NCBI RefSeq assembly: GCF_030272615.1 | Contig: NC_081406.1 | Coordinates: forward strand, 231,808,396 to 231,872,395 | DNA length: 64,000 bases | Direction of reading: 5' to 3' | DNA from: Cryptomeria japonica | Lineage: Eukaryota; Streptophyta; Pinopsida; Cupressales; Cupressaceae | In this document: positions 47,642 through 58,696 of the stretch, piece after piece | Numbering within the stretch: the stretch's first letter is position 1 | Layout of the letters: every line of letters begins with the position of its first letter | Translations under genes and position numbers: made by a program | The notes under the pieces: generated by a model | Database searches by the model: none | What the model was told of the DNA's origin: nothing | The model's input: the letters and a program-made list of their open reading frames with translations, nothing else

Positions 47642-49236
47642 AAAATGGTTTTCAACATTAGGCCTTCTTCTTTGTTTTGTTATTTCACTTTTGTGACTGG
47701 AAGATTTGAAACCCTTCTAACTATAAGAAACATTATTCGATTTACCAATGGAAGCTCTCTTCGGTGTTATGGGTTGAACAACGTTAAGGTATACATATAT
47801 AGCATGGTCATTTGGGAAGGTATCGATTTCAATAAGTTCAATATTTTTCCAGTCAATAAGTTCTTGATGGACTAAGGGTAAATCGTCTTCTTGACCAGTC
47901 TCAAAGGTCTAAATGGTCATGACGTAGTTGTCAAAGTTTTCAGGTGTGTTAGTCGAGTTAAGGATATCACTCTCTTCAGGATATACTCTCTAGATCACTC
48001 TCCAATTGGCTATGGTAAAGTTAGAATGTGTAATTTGTGATTTGCCCCGAAGTGATCTATTTGCTAACATTTTTCCCTCAAATGAATGAATCATATCGAC
48101 ATGTATATCCTTTGGGTAACACACCTCTTCAGAAGATATCTCAACACTTGAGTGAGTTTCATTGCTAGCTTGTAATCTACATGTTTGGGTAGCTTCTGCT
48201 GCTTTTCTTGCCATTTCTTTTCTTCTTTCATACTCTGTTTCCTCTGGACTGATTGTTTCTTTTGTTTGTCTTGCTATTAGTTCCTCTTGGCTTCTTCCCA
48301 TTTTTCGTACTTGTTGACTCAAGATTGATTTGGATTTTGCACCATTTTTCTTTTCTAGTTTTTGACTATTGATTGCCTCTGTTACTTCTTGTTTTCTAGC
48401 ATGTTCATCTTTTTGTTTAGTGGAAGATGTTTCCTTCTTTGTAGTAACTTGCTTATTTCCTAAGCTTGTTGTATGTTCATTTTCTTCTCCTGACAAATTA
48501 GATGGTGAGATTGGACCCCACTAATAATCATATGAGTTTGTTTCAGAATCACTCTCTAAGACTACGCCGTTGTATCTAACAGGGATATTATATGGCGAGA
48601 AGAGTTTGCTAATAATTGATTAAAGTTTTGTCACCTATTATGATTCAGGTTCTGTACTTGCTTGTACTCTTTGGATTTGTTTGTAAGAAGCCTCCTCCCT
48701 TTGAATGGCGAGTTCTTGTTGTTGTTCATACTCTTCTTCCCTTTGTTTTATGACTGCTTCTTCAGCTGCTTGTTGTTGTGCCAATTCTTGTGATGATTGT
48801 TCCCTTTGTGTTGTTTTCTTGTTCTGTTGGTGATGTTGATGGTGATCTTGACTTTGTGTAGGTTGAGTATACTGGCCATACCCAAGTCCATATTTTTCGA
48901 AATCATGTTGATAGTGAGGTTGGATGGGTTATATGATGTCTTCTTGACGCTTTCCAATAGGGCCTTTTCCTTTGTATCCCATTCTTTGCATGATTCTGAA
49001 TCCATTACCATACTACTCAATGGGAATAGTGACCTCTAAAGCTGCTGCTCTGATCTCTTATTCATCTTTATATAACTAATTAAGGATGTCTTTGTCTTCA
49101 GATAATGTCCCATCTCTGACAAATGCTCCATCAAATTTTTGAAGAGATTTTTGTGGGTTTGTGATTGTGAATTTGTCGGTTTTCCACAAGATTTTGGAGA
49201 AAGTGGAAAAGTTTGTAAAGAATACTTTCCCATTCC
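47642..49236 (-). pseudogene. Tat protease to reverse-transcriptase linker
   Basis: A poorly conserved stretch with several broken frames. 48496-47990 is a Lys/Glu/Gln/Ser-rich charged region (168 codons). 49020-48748 is Asn/Lys/His-rich. No domain recognised. Long charged linkers at this place occur in Tat elements. Confidence 0.6.
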
Positions 49237-50247
49237 TTAATCATTCATTTTCAACTTTTTATCATTTTTTTTTAAGGTTGATGCGAATGATGTTTCTTGA
49301 GATGACACAATAGAAGAGATTGCTTCTCTATTATAAGGAATTGTTGCATCCTGAGCTAGCTTCAAATTGCTGCAATATTGAGTTGAATCTACTGAAATTG
49401 TTATCTCTTGTCCATTATAAGGAAATTTTACACATTGATGATAGGTTGATGGGATTTCTTGCATATTATGAATCCAGGGTCTTCCTAGAAGAATGTCATA
49501 GGATAAATTCAAGTCCAAGACTTGACAAATTCTATCTTTTTGAACTGGTCCTATTCTGAGTTTTAAAACCACTATTCCTTTGGAAGAACATTCTTCATCT
49601 TTTGCTTTGCTTGTTATTCTCTTTCTAGGATATACTTCATTTTTTGAAAAACCCAAATCTTTTACTAAATTGAATGCACAAATATTTAAGCCTGCTCCTC
49701 CATCTATGAGAGCACATTTGACCCGCATTTTATGAATAAGCACTTCAATGTGGAGTAGAGCATTATGAGGATGTTGCAATGATATGTCATCATGCTCCGT
49801 GAATGATAAGAAAAAAGGGGCTATGAGATGTCCCACCATGTTTTGAAATTGATCAACATCCAAATCTTTAGAGACTGTTGTTTCTAGTAGAGCTTTTTCC
49901 AATATTTCCTTATGCATTGGTGAGATTTTTAGGAGCTCTAGAATTGATATCTGCGCGGGTGTTTTCTGCAATTGATCCACTAAGTTGTACTACCTCGAGG
50001 TAGATGTTGTCTCATTTGTTACACCCAGGAATGTTACCTTAGCCTTACTCCGAGTAATAGCATGCATTGTTTCTAATGGTATTTTATCCTTAATAATGAT
50101 GATGTTTACTACGCTATCATAGGTGTGAGCATAATTTACCTTTTCTTTTCCTTTGTCATCTTGTGTATTTGAGGGTCCACCCTTTTCATAGTTAGGGAGT
50201 GGAGTTTTAAAGACTAAATGTGTTTCATTCATTTTGTGACCATCCAC
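49237..50247 (-). pseudogene. Tat aspartic protease region
   Basis: In one frame broken by a stop near 49985 the minus strand reads NALLHIEVLIHKMRVKCALI and then DGGAGLNICAF (49680-49730). DGGA takes the place of the usual D-[ST]-G catalytic loop. It continues with YDILLGRPWIHNM, the second conserved block of retropepsins. The upstream part reads TRSKAKVTFLG. Confidence 0.85.
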
Positions 50248-51650
50248 TGTGATAACCTCATTGTCAATTAAATCTTGGATAAGATGTTTTAGCCTTTGAC
50301 AATCATTAGTTTTATGTCCCTTGTTTCTATGAAAATCATTAAAATGATTGTCATTCCACTAACTTGGTTTAATTTTGGGCTCGAAATATCTTGCTTCTAG
50401 TAATGTAATTAACTTGTTTGCAAGAAGAGTTTTTAAATCCGATTCCAATGGTTCCCCAATGTTGGTAAATTTTCTACGAGTGTTGGAAAAGAAAGGTTTT
50501 GGTTTAATATTATCTTGATTATTGACTAGTGCTCGACTTGAGAGATTGAAAATAAGTTGTTGTGGTTTAAAACCGTTGTTATCAGGTACTCCCTCATTAG
50601 CAACATTTCTATTCTTTTTCCAGAATTTTGGTTTATCATTGTTTTTGTGATTGTTGTTGTTGTTGTTATTGTTGAACTTAGAGGAATTACTTCCCTCCTT
50701 GTAGAGTTTCAATTCTCCTTTCTTGACCATATAATCCTTTATTTTTACACCATTTTCAATCATCTTTGCAAAACTAGGAGGACATTGTAACTTGAGTCTA
50801 TAACTCATTTCATTGGTAAGGTGTCAATGAAGATGTCCATTTTCTCATGATTTGGCACTGGTCTAGGGTATCTATTAAACAATTGCCTCCATCACTGTAG
50901 AAAAACCATGAAAGATTCCCTATTCTTTTGCTTGATGTTACAAAAATCCAACATTGTTATCTCATGGTGTATGTTAAATGAGTATTGTGAAATGAACTTG
51001 TTCAAAAGCTCCTCAAATGATCTAATCCTAGGTGGTAATTTAGAGAACCATTCCATTGATTGTCCACTCAAACTTCTAGGAAATAAATACATGAGATAGG
51101 TTTCATCATGTGCAAATTCCATACTCATGGTACAAAATTCCCTAATGTGATCTTGTGGATCCATTTTCCCATCATATTTATCATATTTTGGGATCTCACA
51201 ATATTGTGGGAATGGCACAATATTCAAACTCTTTTCAAAAGGATATGGACAGATATCCTCCATGGAATATCTTTTAGCACTTGTTCCATTTTGCATATCC
51301 TATATCTATTGTTGCAAAGTTTGCATCTGTTGAGTGAGAGTTAAAAGAGGATTATCAACATAGGTTATCCTTGTATCCCCATGAGTTATTGTGTCACCAT
51401 GATCCCTTCTCATTTCATCTTGGTTCCCTGTGGTAACATCATAGTTTTTAGTTGTATCATCAGTGTCCACTTTGGTATCATTATTCACCCGATTTATGTT
51501 GTTGTCATCTTGGTCATTGTTGTGTTGAGTACGACTTGATTCAACTCTTTGTCTCAAGACTTCTAGATCAAAACTTTGAGGTAATTTAGCCCTCGATCTT
51601 GCCAACATCAAGAAATATTTTTGTTTTTGGGTTTCTAACATTATTTCCAT
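50248..51650 (-). pseudogene. Tat gag
   Basis: Capsid protein. The minus strand reads FPQYCEIPKYDKYDGKMDPQ, FPRSLSGQSMEWFSKLPPRI and SFEELLNKFISQYSFN (51296-50892), the standard Ty3/gypsy gag core. It is followed by a basic Asn-rich stretch (50808-50359) and by FHRNKGHKTNDCQRLKHLIQ (about 50340-50280), a partial zinc knuckle with the first Cys lost. Stops lie at about 51303, 50890 and 50356, and a frameshift near 50850. Confidence 0.88.
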
Positions 51651-52509
51651 TAGTTTGTCAAATTTAGGATCTTGTTGAATTTCTCTAATGGTTACATTAA
51701 TTTATTTCTCTTCTTTATATGTGTGTTCAAATTGATGGTAAGTAGGATTTTCCTCCTCCATTTGTTGTCCTTTCAATTTCTCATGTTGAGCTCTAGTCCA
51801 AACCGACATTAAATGTTTTGATTTTTTAGATGTGTCTTAATAGGTGATCAATTGTTCAGGTAAATATGCTAAGTTGATTCTGCCACCTCTATTGATTTCT
51901 TGTGATAATCCTTATCTTTGTTGTAAAGCACACATTCTCAAAGGTTCTTCATCAAACTCATTTCCATGGCCGCGTAGGTATGCACAATAGCGGTGTAAAA
52001 ATATGTGATGTTTCAACAGAAGTTTGTGGTTTATGTATATAAACTTTCTCTTTTTCAAGAGTTCTTTATAACTATGTTTCCTCTTTTTGAGACGACACGA
52101 AATGGCCATACAGGTATGTGATAACTTGCAAGTTTTTGATCCTAATGATAGTGCAAATTTTGTGAAATTTTAATATAACCAAGTTCAAAGAGGAACGATA
52201 TATCCATGCAAAGAACAACGTTAATCTGATCAAGATTTGTAGTTTTGTGATAAAGGATGATAAATCCTGACAAGAAACTATGTTTGTAAGATCAGTTTAT
52301 CAAAGATAAGTGATTATGCACTTTGAAATGTTGGATCTAAAACTTGTTGAGATGAATACTTGTAAAAACCTTAAGTGTGATCTAGCTTTATGTGCAAAAT
52401 GTTGAAGAACCCTGTTTGTTTGACTAACTATGAAGTCTGTGATGGTCAAAATGAGATCTTCTTGAAAATGGGTATCAAAATTTGTTTTCAAAATTTTCTG
52501 GTGACTAGT
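51651..52509 (-). other. Tat-type element leader, gag-proximal part
   Basis: No domain is recognised upstream of gag; short broken frames only. Confidence 0.5.
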
Positions 52510-52810
52510 AGAAGTGCTCGCTGTTGTAAATGTGCTATAACAGATGCGCTAAATGTTTTGGCAAATGCGCTACAAGATTTCATAAATGTGGTAGACTGTG
52601 ATTCAAATGCGAAACTTTTTTTTCACATGCGCTACCAACTTTTGCAAATGTGCTAATGTTTAACAGATGCGCTATAGGTTATCACAAACGCATTAAAAAT
52701 TTTGGTAGATGTGCTACAGTATTACTCAAATGGGCTATAGATTTTTTTAAATGCAGTTTTCTGTGTTGTAAATGCGTGATTCTGCGTTTTAAATGCGCGA
52801 CTCTGTGCTC
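52510..52810 (-). repeat. Periodic TAGCGC motif array, Tat leader, cluster 1
   Basis: On the plus strand AAATGCGCTA, GATGCGCTA and decayed variants recur every 20-28 bp, about a dozen times. In the element's own (minus) sense this is TAGCGCATTT, the same motif as in the LARD leader. Confidence 0.78.
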
Positions 52811-53830
52811 TTCCAACAAGTTTTCCAATTTTCTGCTATTTTTAAAAGGGATGATTTTATGTCTTTAATTGAGAATGTAACACAAACACAACATACACAA
52901 TGTTTGGAAAATAAAAATGCAAAGAAAAGAACAATTCTTATGGCAGGCTAGGACAATAGTTGTTGAATCTCACTTGGGTTTCCCTGAGGCTACGCTTAAT
53001 CAAAGCAGATACTTAGATGCTTGAATCCATTGACTCCACTCCATGACACTCATTTCTCTGGGGCAACCAAGCGTCAGTTCCCATGAAAACTCCTCATGGC
53101 AAACTTCACATCTATACTAAGAACCATATGTGTGTGAGTCTCATCAGAGGTCCGACCTCTTGTACCAACAACTAGAAGGATTTTGGCTTCTATACAAGAG
53201 AGTTTTTAGTTAGGGCATCTAGTTGAGTGGCCATACATGTGGTGTGTTACGCTCCATTAAGGAAGGCCTCCTAGCCTATAGAAGTTGAGCTCTATAGGGT
53301 TTATAGGGAGTCATAATGTTGGTATGAACTAATCAACACTTATTGCCTGTAAATTTCAGTACAAACACAATTTATTTATAGTGGTTCGGAAGAGCTTGGC
53401 TTTAGCTCGTTACCACTTGGGTCATTCCCTCTCACTGGCCCTATTGGCAACACAAAAGGCAGGCCCTCTAAAGGTTATACATTAAAAATGGGTCTGGTTT
53501 TCTAATCACCTAGTTAAGGTGAGAGCATACTAACCTACCACTTTGCAATCATAGTAAACAAGAGATGATTTAACCTCCTAAATTAGTCTAAGTGCAACTA
53601 CTCTAAAAAGACAAAGATGCAAATTGCATGCTGTAAATTAACCACCTATTTAAGCTATGTGAAGCAAAAATGACCAATTTACTAAGCCCTTAATTAATCT
53701 AGATGTGTAAATACATGAAAAACACCTACAAAACCACTAGTTATCTATTTGAAATGTTTTGTCTTCGACGGTTGACAAGCTGCAAATGTTAGACAACCAT
53801 TATAAAAATCTGCAATTTGATAGAAACAAA
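52811..53830 (-). other. Tat-type element leader between the motif arrays
   Basis: Balanced composition, no repeat structure and no coding signal recognised. Confidence 0.5.
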
Positions 53831-54085
53831 TGTGCTATGACAATGAATGCACTAAAACTAACTGTAAATGAACTACCTAAATTAACAAATGCGCTACCTT
53901 GTTATGCAAATGAGTTAAACTGCGTTCTATATGCGTTAAAACCTAACAAATGCATTATTAAACCTAACAAATGCATTATTAAACCTAACAAATGCACTAC
54001 CAAGTATTGCAAATGTGCTACATGAAGAAACAAATATTCTAAAAGGCATTACAAATGCATTAAAAGTTAAACAAATGCACTGCAC
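53831..54085 (-). repeat. Periodic TAGCGC motif array, Tat leader, cluster 2
   Basis: AAATGCGCTAC, AAATGCACTA and AAATGCATTA words recur every 20-25 bp. A local duplication of 21 bp (AACCTAACAAATGCATTATT) at 53940-54000 is present three times. Confidence 0.75.
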
Positions 54086-54132
54086 TGCTAAAACTACGAG
54101 AATGAAAGACATAAGATAGAAAGTGAGGCCTA

Positions 54133-54152
54133 AGCCCCACGGTGGGCGCCAA
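54133..54152 (-). other. Primer-binding site of the Tat-type element
   Basis: The plus strand AGCCCCACGGTGGGCGCCAA is, on the minus strand, TTGGCGCCCACCGTGGGGCT, directly downstream of the 5' LTR. It matches the LARD site at 24179-24197. Confidence 0.82.
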
Positions 54153-54154
54153 AA

Positions 54155-55257
54155 TGTGTAACCTAGAAATATTTAAAGAATGAACCTACAAGATTTGTTA
54201 GTTTCACAATAATGTAAACCTAGAGGAAACTCCAAAATTACCAATGAAACATTTAAAAGAGAAATACTTAAAATAGTAAACCTCCCCTTGCTATCTCATT
54301 GCGTCATATCATCTTTGATCTTGTTACAAATGTTGCTCTCAGACACTGGTTGTAGCTTCCAAGATGACAAATGATGATGGACTCTTGATAACTGGATGTT
54401 GTGTACAAAGATAAATATGCAACTATATGAAATATTAAACTAAAAGCCAAAGGCACACTATAAATTTCTAAAATGCTTGGATGCTCAAAACTCATGTGAA
54501 TGCAAGATAACTACTATATCCAAATTGCTAAGGAAATGCTCTTTTTATAGATTTTCATAAGAAAATTCCCATGTGGTAGAGATCAATGGTTGAGATTGAA
54601 TCATGTAAGATTGATGGCTATGAAGGATTAGTTGGAATGTGAGAGAAAAAGGGGGAAGATGTTCCTCCTACACATGCGGGGTAGAGGAAAAGGTGGAGGA
54701 GGAGTCCAAGTTGCAAGATACTCACCTTGACTGAAGATGAAGACTAGAGGAATATAGTATGGTTGGAGGAGATTTAGGAAATGTGGGACAAGTGGAAGTT
54801 GACTAGGATGATGTGGACACAACCTCCTCTAAAGATGTAGGAGTGATTGAGAGAATATAGGGAAGTTGAAAAATAAGTGTACGTACAGATTCTTTCAATT
54901 TGAAAATGGAAGTTAGAGTTTAATATGGCTAATTAATAATTTGTTTAGCCACATGAAATGAGTTGGCAAGATTGAGTGATGTGGAGATGAAGTGAGGTGG
55001 AAAAGGAGATTAAATAATTATAGAACTATTTAATTAATGGAGACTTTAGAAGAATGCATAATGCATGATTAAATATTAAATATTTAATAAGATTTATATT
55101 GGAGTGCATGATTAAATATTAAATATTTAATAAGATTTATATTGAAGAAAGACTAAATGAATTAAACTTTTCAATTTAATTATTTAATAGGAGAATAATC
55201 ATTAAATAAATAATAAATATTTATTTAATTAATCATAGCCATTTTTGAGTGTATACA
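54155..55257 (-). repeat. 5' LTR of the Tat-type element
   Basis: 1103 bp, TGTGTAACCTAG to GTGTATACA on the plus strand; matches 18589-19676. A 46-bp segment near the right end (a GATTAAATATTAAATATTTA block at about 55070-55140) is tandemly duplicated here but single in the other LTR. Confidence 0.9.
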
Positions 55258-57165
55258 AATATACTCCATGTGTTTGTGCAAATCCTTTGGCAAATAATGT
55301 TTCCTTGTATCTTTCATAGAACCATCAACATGATACTTCACCTTATAGATCCGTTTGACACCAATTACTTGTTTGTCCTTAGTAAGTTGCACTAACTCCC
55401 ATACATTATTTTTTTCAAATGCATGTATCTCTTCATTCATAGAATCAATCCATACTTGTTCTTTAAATTATTCTTCATACATAGAAGGTTCAAACAAAAT
55501 TGACAATTGGATTCATATTAGAGATCCTTTGATAAATCTCATTCAAAATTCGTTCCTTTCATGAAGAGCTTGGAGTTGATGTTGGACTTGAAGTATCACT
55601 TGAAGGTGTGCTTTTTTGATAACCTGGTGGACTTGATATTGGAGGGCCCAAGCTTGAGCTATCATTTGAGCTTAAAATTCCATTCAAGCTTGTGGGGAGA
55701 GGAGTTCAACTCGATCATTTTGAATATCCATGATGGGTGGTGTGGTTTGTTGGACACCTTTTTCCCATTGCCTTACTCCCCCCTTCATCAAAAACCACAT
55801 CTCGACCAATGATAATTATATCCTTTAATTGCATTAGAATATCCCACAAGGATACAAAGTTGGGAATTTGCATCCAACTTCATTTGCTTTTGATGTAGAA
55901 CATGACCATATGCAAGACATCCAAATACACAAAATTGAGCCACTGAAGGCTTGCAATCACTCCAAGCATCCTTTGGAGTGATATTCCTAAGCAACTTGGT
56001 AGGTCTTCTATTTAAAATGTATAATGCTATGGCTACAACTATTCCCCAATATCAGTTGGGAAGATTTTTGGATTGTATCATGCTTCATGCCATTTCCATA
56101 ATGGTGCAATTTTTCCTTTTTGTGACACCATTTAGATGGGGGGTGTAGGCTACAATTAGTTGTCTCTTAATGTTATTAGAGCTATAAAAATTACCGAATT
56201 ATTTTGAAATAAATTCAATTGCCCTCTATCAATTCTAAGTATTTTGAGAAAATACCCACTCTACTTTTTTTTGTCAAAACGCAAAGTCCTTGAAGCATTC
56301 AAAAGGTCTAGATTTTTTCTTGAGAAAATAAACCCATGTGTGGTATTATGAGAAATCATCAATTTAAAAAAAATATAGACTCTTACCTAAGAACTCCTCT
56401 TGCATGTCATCGTAAATATCAGCATGCACAAGCTTTACAAGAGATTTTGGCCTCCATGATTTGTTCACTAGGAAGCTATCTCGATGTTTCTTGCCAAGGG
56501 AACACTTTGAGAACACTTCTCCTTTTTCCTAAATTGTTAGAAGTCCTCTCACCATATTCTTCTTCTAAAGCCAACTTAGTTGCTGGAAACTAGATGACCA
56601 TATCGTCAGAGCCATAACCATGAATCTCCTGCAGTTGCCTTGAGAGCATGCATCCTAGTAGAAACCAATGTGAGAGGAAAAAACCTATTCTTTGTCATAC
56701 AAGCCCTTGCTACAAGATGATGGTTAGCTAATTTATCAAATATTTTTCAACACTTATCTTCAAACACAACTTTATAATTTTTTTCTAGAATTTGTCCAAC
56801 ACAAGAGATTATGTTGTAACTTTGACACATGGAAAACATCATAAATTAGATTAGTATCTCCTTGCTTAGTTTTGACTATAAGGGTACCTTTTCCCATTAC
56901 ATCAACCTTTTTATCATCTCCAAATATGATTTCACTTCTCATAGAGTCATCTAAATTGACAAATAGATCAGATTTACCTATCGTATGATGTATGCACCCG
57001 CTATCTAGGAACCACACATCTTTTTGAGGTCCATTTTCCAAAATTCATGTGAAGAATGTGGAGTACTTTGTTACTTCGAAGGATTTCTAAATATAGTTGG
57101 CTCTTGATTTATTCAAATTAGATTTCTTCTTTTGACATTCTAGTGCAAGAGCACCTAATAGGTCC
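55258..57165 (-). pseudogene. Ty1/copia pol, 5' part (protease, integrase, start of reverse transcriptase)
   Basis: Minus strand from 57041: DVWFLDSGCIHHTIGKSDLF, the copia protease with its DSG site intact. Integrase debris follows, including SVAQFCVFGCLAYGHVLHQK and LDANSQLCILVGYSNAIKGY (55994-55788). Last come the first residues of reverse transcriptase, MNEEIHAFEKNNVWELVQL and VIGVKRIYKVKYHVDGSMKD (55440-55258), ending exactly at the Tat LTR. The rest of the same gene is at 17546-18588. This host element is heavily mutated and is the oldest layer. Confidence 0.88.
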
Positions 57166-58365
57166 TCATGGCACAATGAGGTCAAGTTGGCAAAAAGAAA
57201 ATGATTTTGTGTTTATTCTATGTAATAATGTCAATGATGACCATTTATGATGTAATAAGTGTCTATGAGTCCCTTTGTTAAGGTTTTGAGTCCCAAAGTT
57301 CTAATGTTGACAATATTGTCATAAGTTGTCAATATGGTGCAAATATGTGAAAATGAGTAATGTAAGGGAATTTATGATGTAAAAGGGTTTATTTGATTTA
57401 TTTGGACCTATTTGAATCATTATTGGGTCATGGAAGTCATAGATAGGGTCTATGTTCAATTTGGAGCAAAAATTGTCAAAGTTGACAACAATGGTTAAGC
57501 AACTTTTGAGTTTGTAAGGGGTAATTAGACAAGGATTGCCCCAAATAGGTTATGAGGGTGGGGGTGAACTCACAATAATGGTTCCCACTTTTTTGCCACT
57601 TTTAACACTGAGATGTACATTTTTAAAATAATCTTCAACTTCCGAGAACTATAACTTTTAAACTATTAAAAATTTGAAGATGATGTAAATTAGTGATTTG
57701 TAGCATGTTGTTTGTAGATTCTATATACATTTTTTTCAAATTTTTTTGAAGTATTTTAAATTTTATTTTCCATCTCCCTCAAAAAGTAGTTTTTTACAAC
57801 AAACTACATTTTTTAAGAGTGACGTGCCTCCCGAAACACATAACTTTTTTTCTATAAATGATAAAAACTCAATTCTTTCGAATTTTGGTTTGTAACATCA
57901 ATATCCAGGGCTTGCATTTGGTTTGATAGTGATATGTTCAAAATTTTTCATTTTATAAAGTTTTGAAGTCTGACCAGTCATAATTCAGACATAGGTTTAA
58001 GTTTGAACACATAACTTGTTCTATATATATATCAAAATTCAATATTTTTTTTGTTAGAAAGAAGACATCAATAACAGGGGCTTAGATATTTTTCAGATTT
58101 TTTTAGAATTAGTTTCTTATTTTTCCCAATGCGTTGAACAGAGAAGTTCATGTTCGGTGAAAAACCAATTTTTCATAAAATTAAAAAACAACATAATAAA
58201 TTCAAAATATAACAAAATTATACTCATTGGAAAGATTTCTCCGAGTACTACCATCTAATATTTTTGGGTTATCAAGATTATTTCATTCATGCTTTGATCC
58301 AGAGCTCCAAAGTCATAAATTCTTCAAAACTCTGAAATTTTTTGGGAGAAACCTCTAACAGGAAG
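57166..58365. other. Spacer upstream of the transposase-like gene
   Basis: Similarity to copia stops near 57165, so a boundary of another insertion may lie there. A small inverted repeat CCTCAT/ATGAGG is at 57174-57191. The rest is AT-rich with no frame of note. Probably the left part of the element that carries the next gene, but terminal inverted repeats could not be confirmed since the right end is outside the window. Confidence 0.4.
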
Positions 58366-58498
58366 GTTCGAATGAACAATACGTCGATCGAATTGGTTCG
58401 CTCGAACCATGAGGGGTTCAAGTGAACCCCCATTTGCTCGAACCCATGGGCTTAATTTTGGCCCATAATTTTTGGTAACGGTCAGGTTCGAACGAACC
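58366..58498. repeat. Cluster of short perfect inverted repeats
   Basis: TGGTTCG-CT-CGAACCA at 58394-58409, GGGGTTCA-AG-TGAACCCC at 58413-58430 and GGTTCG-AA-CGAACC at 58485-58498 are perfect. GTTCG-AA-TGAAC at 58366-58377 is a near-perfect one. All share the GTTCG/CGAAC arms and a 2-base centre. They end 200 bp before the ATG of the transposase-like gene. Confidence 0.85.
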
Positions 58499-58696
58499 CG
58501 ACCATTTTTAACTGTTGAGTTTCATTCGAACTCTAGCCGACGCAATTTTTTTATTTTTATTTGTGGAGTTGTATAAATGTCCATTATTTTTTTCATTTTT
58601 TATCACACAAATGATTAAAATAATTCGCATTTTTGGATGAGAGAAGACATTTGAAAATTATTTTGAGGGCAATAATTTGAAGGTTTTTTTAATAGC

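Larger units (their letters stand above)
18589..55257 (-). mobile_element. Ty3/gypsy element, Tat type, carrying nested insertions
   Basis: On the minus strand the order is 5' LTR (54155-55257), primer-binding site, GCGC-repeat leader, gag, protease, reverse transcriptase, RNase H, archaeal-type RNase H, integrase without a chromodomain, a 3' region with an antisense plant-mobile-domain ORF, polypurine tract, and 3' LTR (18589-19676). The dual RNase H, the antisense extra ORF and the integrase tail point to the Tat/Ogre group. Without the nested copia element (19892-39367) its own length is about 17 kb. It lies inside a copia pol gene. The flanking bases are AAAAT (18584-18588) and AATAT (55258-55262), a duplication with one mismatch, as expected for an old insertion. 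The LTRs are visibly diverged (roughly a tenth of positions by eye), and every coding part has stops or frameshifts. Confidence 0.9.
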
